A DNA stretch of 17,680 nt from Alphaproteobacteria bacterium (GTDB lineage Bacteria; Pseudomonadota; Alphaproteobacteria; Puniceispirillales; Puniceispirillaceae), in NCBI GenBank assembly GCA_011524805.1, contig WTJO01000059.1, forward strand, positions 1 to 17,680, read 5' to 3'. Below the pieces are notes generated by a model that saw nothing but the letters and a program-made list of their open reading frames with translations, searched no databases and was not told the DNA's origin. Numbering within the stretch: position 1 is the first letter of the stretch; the number at the start of each line of letters is the position of its first letter. The position numbers were made by a program, and so were the translations under genes. Shown here piece by piece: positions 16,283 to 17,680 of the stretch.

Positions 16283-16993
16283 ATGAGCGCACACGCAATT
16301 GATGGCCAGTTTTTTGATATTGCCTGCCGGTTTTATGCAGATGGCAGCCTGTATCTGCCAGATAATCGTACGCTGATACTATCCGATTTACATCTTGGCA
16401 AAGGCGCCGCGCAACGCATGACCAGCCCGATGCCCGGATATGATACGGACGATACCTTAAACCGTCTTGAGGCAGCGATAATGCGCACAGACCCATCTCA
16501 GACAATCCTGCTTGGTGACAGTTTTCATTCTCCAGAACAGGCAGAAATGCTGCCCGCCTATCATCTTGACCATATCATGCAGATAGCCAGGCGGACCGAT
16601 CTTGTCTGGATAGAAGGCAATCATGACCCGTCACTGCCGCACAGATTACCCGGACAGAGCTGCTCATATCTTACGCTTGGCAGTTTGCTGTTATGCCACC
16701 AGCCCGCCTATCAGGCCGAACAGCCTGAAAGGCCGGTCACAGGACAGATAATTGGCCATTATCATCCAAAGGCGCGGCTTCAGCTTAAGGCGCGCAACCT
16801 GTCGGCAAAATGTTTTATTCATGATCATTCTCTTATGATTCTGCCAGCCTTTGGCGCCTTTACAGGTGGGCTGAACATCCTGCATGACGAAATACAGACA
16901 CTGCTTGGGCGTGGCCAGCAAAGCTATGTGCTTCATCAGCAGTCTATCTATCATTTTCCTGTAAGCAGACGGCACTTCAGGCAGTCTGTCTAA
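16283..16993 (+). CDS. pdeM: Ligase-associated metallophosphoesterase PdeM (MPE)
   Basis: A 236-residue calcineurin-fold phosphoesterase; the characterised relative from Pseudomonas putida is a manganese-dependent single-strand DNA endonuclease. All metal-site motifs are visible: D35 and H37 in LSDLHLGKG, D79 and H82 in GDSFH, N113-H114-D115 in EGNHDP, H139 in LCHQP, and H159/H161 in IIGHYHPKA. The frame is open from a TTG at 16256, but ATG 16283 is preferred because TAGAGA sits about 8 nt upstream and it gives the usual length. It probably forms a two-gene transcript with the helicase and acts with it on DNA. Confidence 0.92.
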   Translation: MSAHAIDGQFFDIACRFYADGSLYLPDNRTLILSDLHLGKGAAQRMTSPMPGYDTDDTLNRLEAAIMRTDPSQTILLGDSFHSPEQAEMLPAYHLDHIMQIARRTDLVWIEGNHDPSLPHRLPGQSCSYLTLGSLLLCHQPAYQAEQPERPVTGQIIGHYHPKARLQLKARNLSAKCFIHDHSLMILPAFGAFTGGLNILHDEIQTLLGRGQQSYVLHQQSIYHFPVSRRHFRQSV

Positions 16994-17011
16994 GCCTGTA
17001 TGATGGCAGGC
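16994..17011 (+). repeat. Short hairpin after pdeM
   Basis: GCCTG and CAGGC form 5-bp arms around an 8-nt loop, starting at the base after the pdeM stop. A TTTT run follows about 11 nt later. This is too loose for a standard intrinsic terminator but is the only candidate for ending the helicase-pdeM transcript in the 113-bp gap. Confidence 0.25.
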
Positions 17012-17027
17012 ACGAAATCGGATTTTG

Positions 17028-17043
17028 TTGACGTGTCAGTCAA
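17028..17043. promoter_or_regulatory. Inverted repeat upstream of the FAD oxidoreductase
   Basis: TTGAC (17028-17032) and GTCAA (17039-17043) are separated by 6 bp; an inner TGAC-GT-GTCA pair overlaps the same site. It lies 63 bp before the oxidoreductase start and resembles a dimeric regulator operator. The 6-bp spacing differs from the FNR/CRP-type site (4-bp spacer), so the regulator is not identified. TATATA around 17071-17076 may be the -10 region. Confidence 0.35.
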
Positions 17044-17106
17044 TCCATCTGCGTGAGCATATCGTAAAAATATATAAGTAAATTGGGGAACGGTTAGGAT
17101 TGGATT

Positions 17107-17680
17107 ATGCGTATAGCGGTTATTGGCTCTGGCATATCAGGGCTTGGTTTTGCATATCTCGCACATCAGCATCATGACGTAAGGGTATTTGAAAAATCTG
17201 GTCGCATTGGCGGCCATGCGCATACACATACCATCACAACAGATATTGGCAAGATAGCGGTAGATACAGGGTTTATCGTCTATAATGAGCTGAATTATCC
17301 GAATTTAACAGGTCTGTTTGCCCATATGGGTGTAGAGACTATTGCCAGCGATATGTCGCTGTCAGTGGCGGTAGATGATGGCAGGATTGAATATGAAGGC
17401 TCTCTTGCCGGGCTGTTTGCCAAAAAGACAAATCTACTAAAGCCACGTTTCTGGCGCATGATGGCCGGACTGGTATCATTTTATCGCACTGCCTACAACC
17501 GAATGCAGGCTGGCCCTGAAGATGAAACACTTGGACAGTTCATCAAACGGTGCGGCTACAATCAGGATTTTGTGAATGATCATCTTCTGCCAATGGGAGG
17601 CGCGATATGGTCGTGCCCTGCTGAGGTGATGCTGGACTATCCGGTAAAATCCTTTATCCAGTTTCTTGAGAATCACAGGC
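17107..17680 (+). CDS. COG2907-type NAD(P)/FAD-binding amine-oxidase-like protein (partial, N-terminus)
   Basis: The first 191 residues of a flavoprotein cut by the right window edge. The N-terminus MRIAVIGSGISGLGFAYLA has the dinucleotide motif GSGISG (7-12), followed by an acidic end of the second strand (VFEKSGRIGGHAHT) and DTGFIVYNELNYPNLTGLF, the hallmark of the predicted FAD-binding proteins of COG2907. AGGA at 17096-17099 lies 7 nt before the ATG. Relatives in alphaproteobacteria often sit with DUF1365 and cyclopropane-synthase-like methyltransferase genes, and some are linked to unusual fatty acid synthesis and photo-oxidative stress; that role is only suggested here. The downstream neighbours are outside the window. 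Confidence 0.85.
   Translation, partial: MRIAVIGSGISGLGFAYLAHQHHDVRVFEKSGRIGGHAHTHTITTDIGKIAVDTGFIVYNELNYPNLTGLFAHMGVETIASDMSLSVAVDDGRIEYEGSLAGLFAKKTNLLKPRFWRMMAGLVSFYRTAYNRMQAGPEDETLGQFIKRCGYNQDFVNDHLLPMGGAIWSCPAEVMLDYPVKSFIQFLENHR

Overview
The window reads as chromosomal DNA of a free-living alphaproteobacterium with a moderate, slightly AT-leaning base composition. The block alr - mlaE/mlaF - radA - cvpA - purF - SDR, preceded by what looks like the end of dnaB, is a familiar alphaproteobacterial order. That order, the base composition and the very tight gene packing would fit a marine lineage such as SAR116 (Puniceispirillales), but this placement is inference and no rRNA is present to confirm it. 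I see no tRNA, rRNA, insertion sequence, prophage or CRISPR array. The longest stretch without a gene is about 280 bp.

Region 1 (1-7238, + strand) is housekeeping: the tail of a probable DnaB, alanine racemase (cell wall D-Ala), a MlaEF-type lipid ABC permease and ATPase without an adjacent MCE subunit, RadA (recombination branch migration), CvpA, PurF of the iron-sulfur type, and a YciK-like short-chain dehydrogenase. The dehydrogenase runs 11 bp tail-to-tail into mnmC.

Region 2 (7228-10076) holds the bifunctional tRNA wobble-uridine enzyme MnmC on the minus strand. Divergent from it are three small cysteine-bearing genes: YcgN/UPF0260, an undescribed 59-residue membrane-anchored protein, and a 51-residue DUF2256 zinc-ribbon protein. 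An AT-rich inverted repeat separates them from the next block.

Region 3 (10100-16993) is the most notable part. It contains all four members of the 'ligase-associated' DNA repair cluster: ATP-dependent DNA ligase, metallo-beta-lactamase-fold exonuclease, Lhr-Core-type helicase and PdeM/MPE metallophosphoesterase. They form two divergent pairs (exo-lig on minus, helicase-pdeM on plus) with a YfcG-like nu-class glutathione transferase between them. The 277-bp divergent promoter region carries an 11-bp-phased T-tract repeat that should be curved. The system itself is known; the divergent layout and the inserted transferase are what deserve attention.

Region 4 (17107 to the end) is the start of a COG2907-type FAD amine-oxidase-like protein cut by the window edge. 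This family and DUF2256 are both often found near photolyase genes elsewhere.
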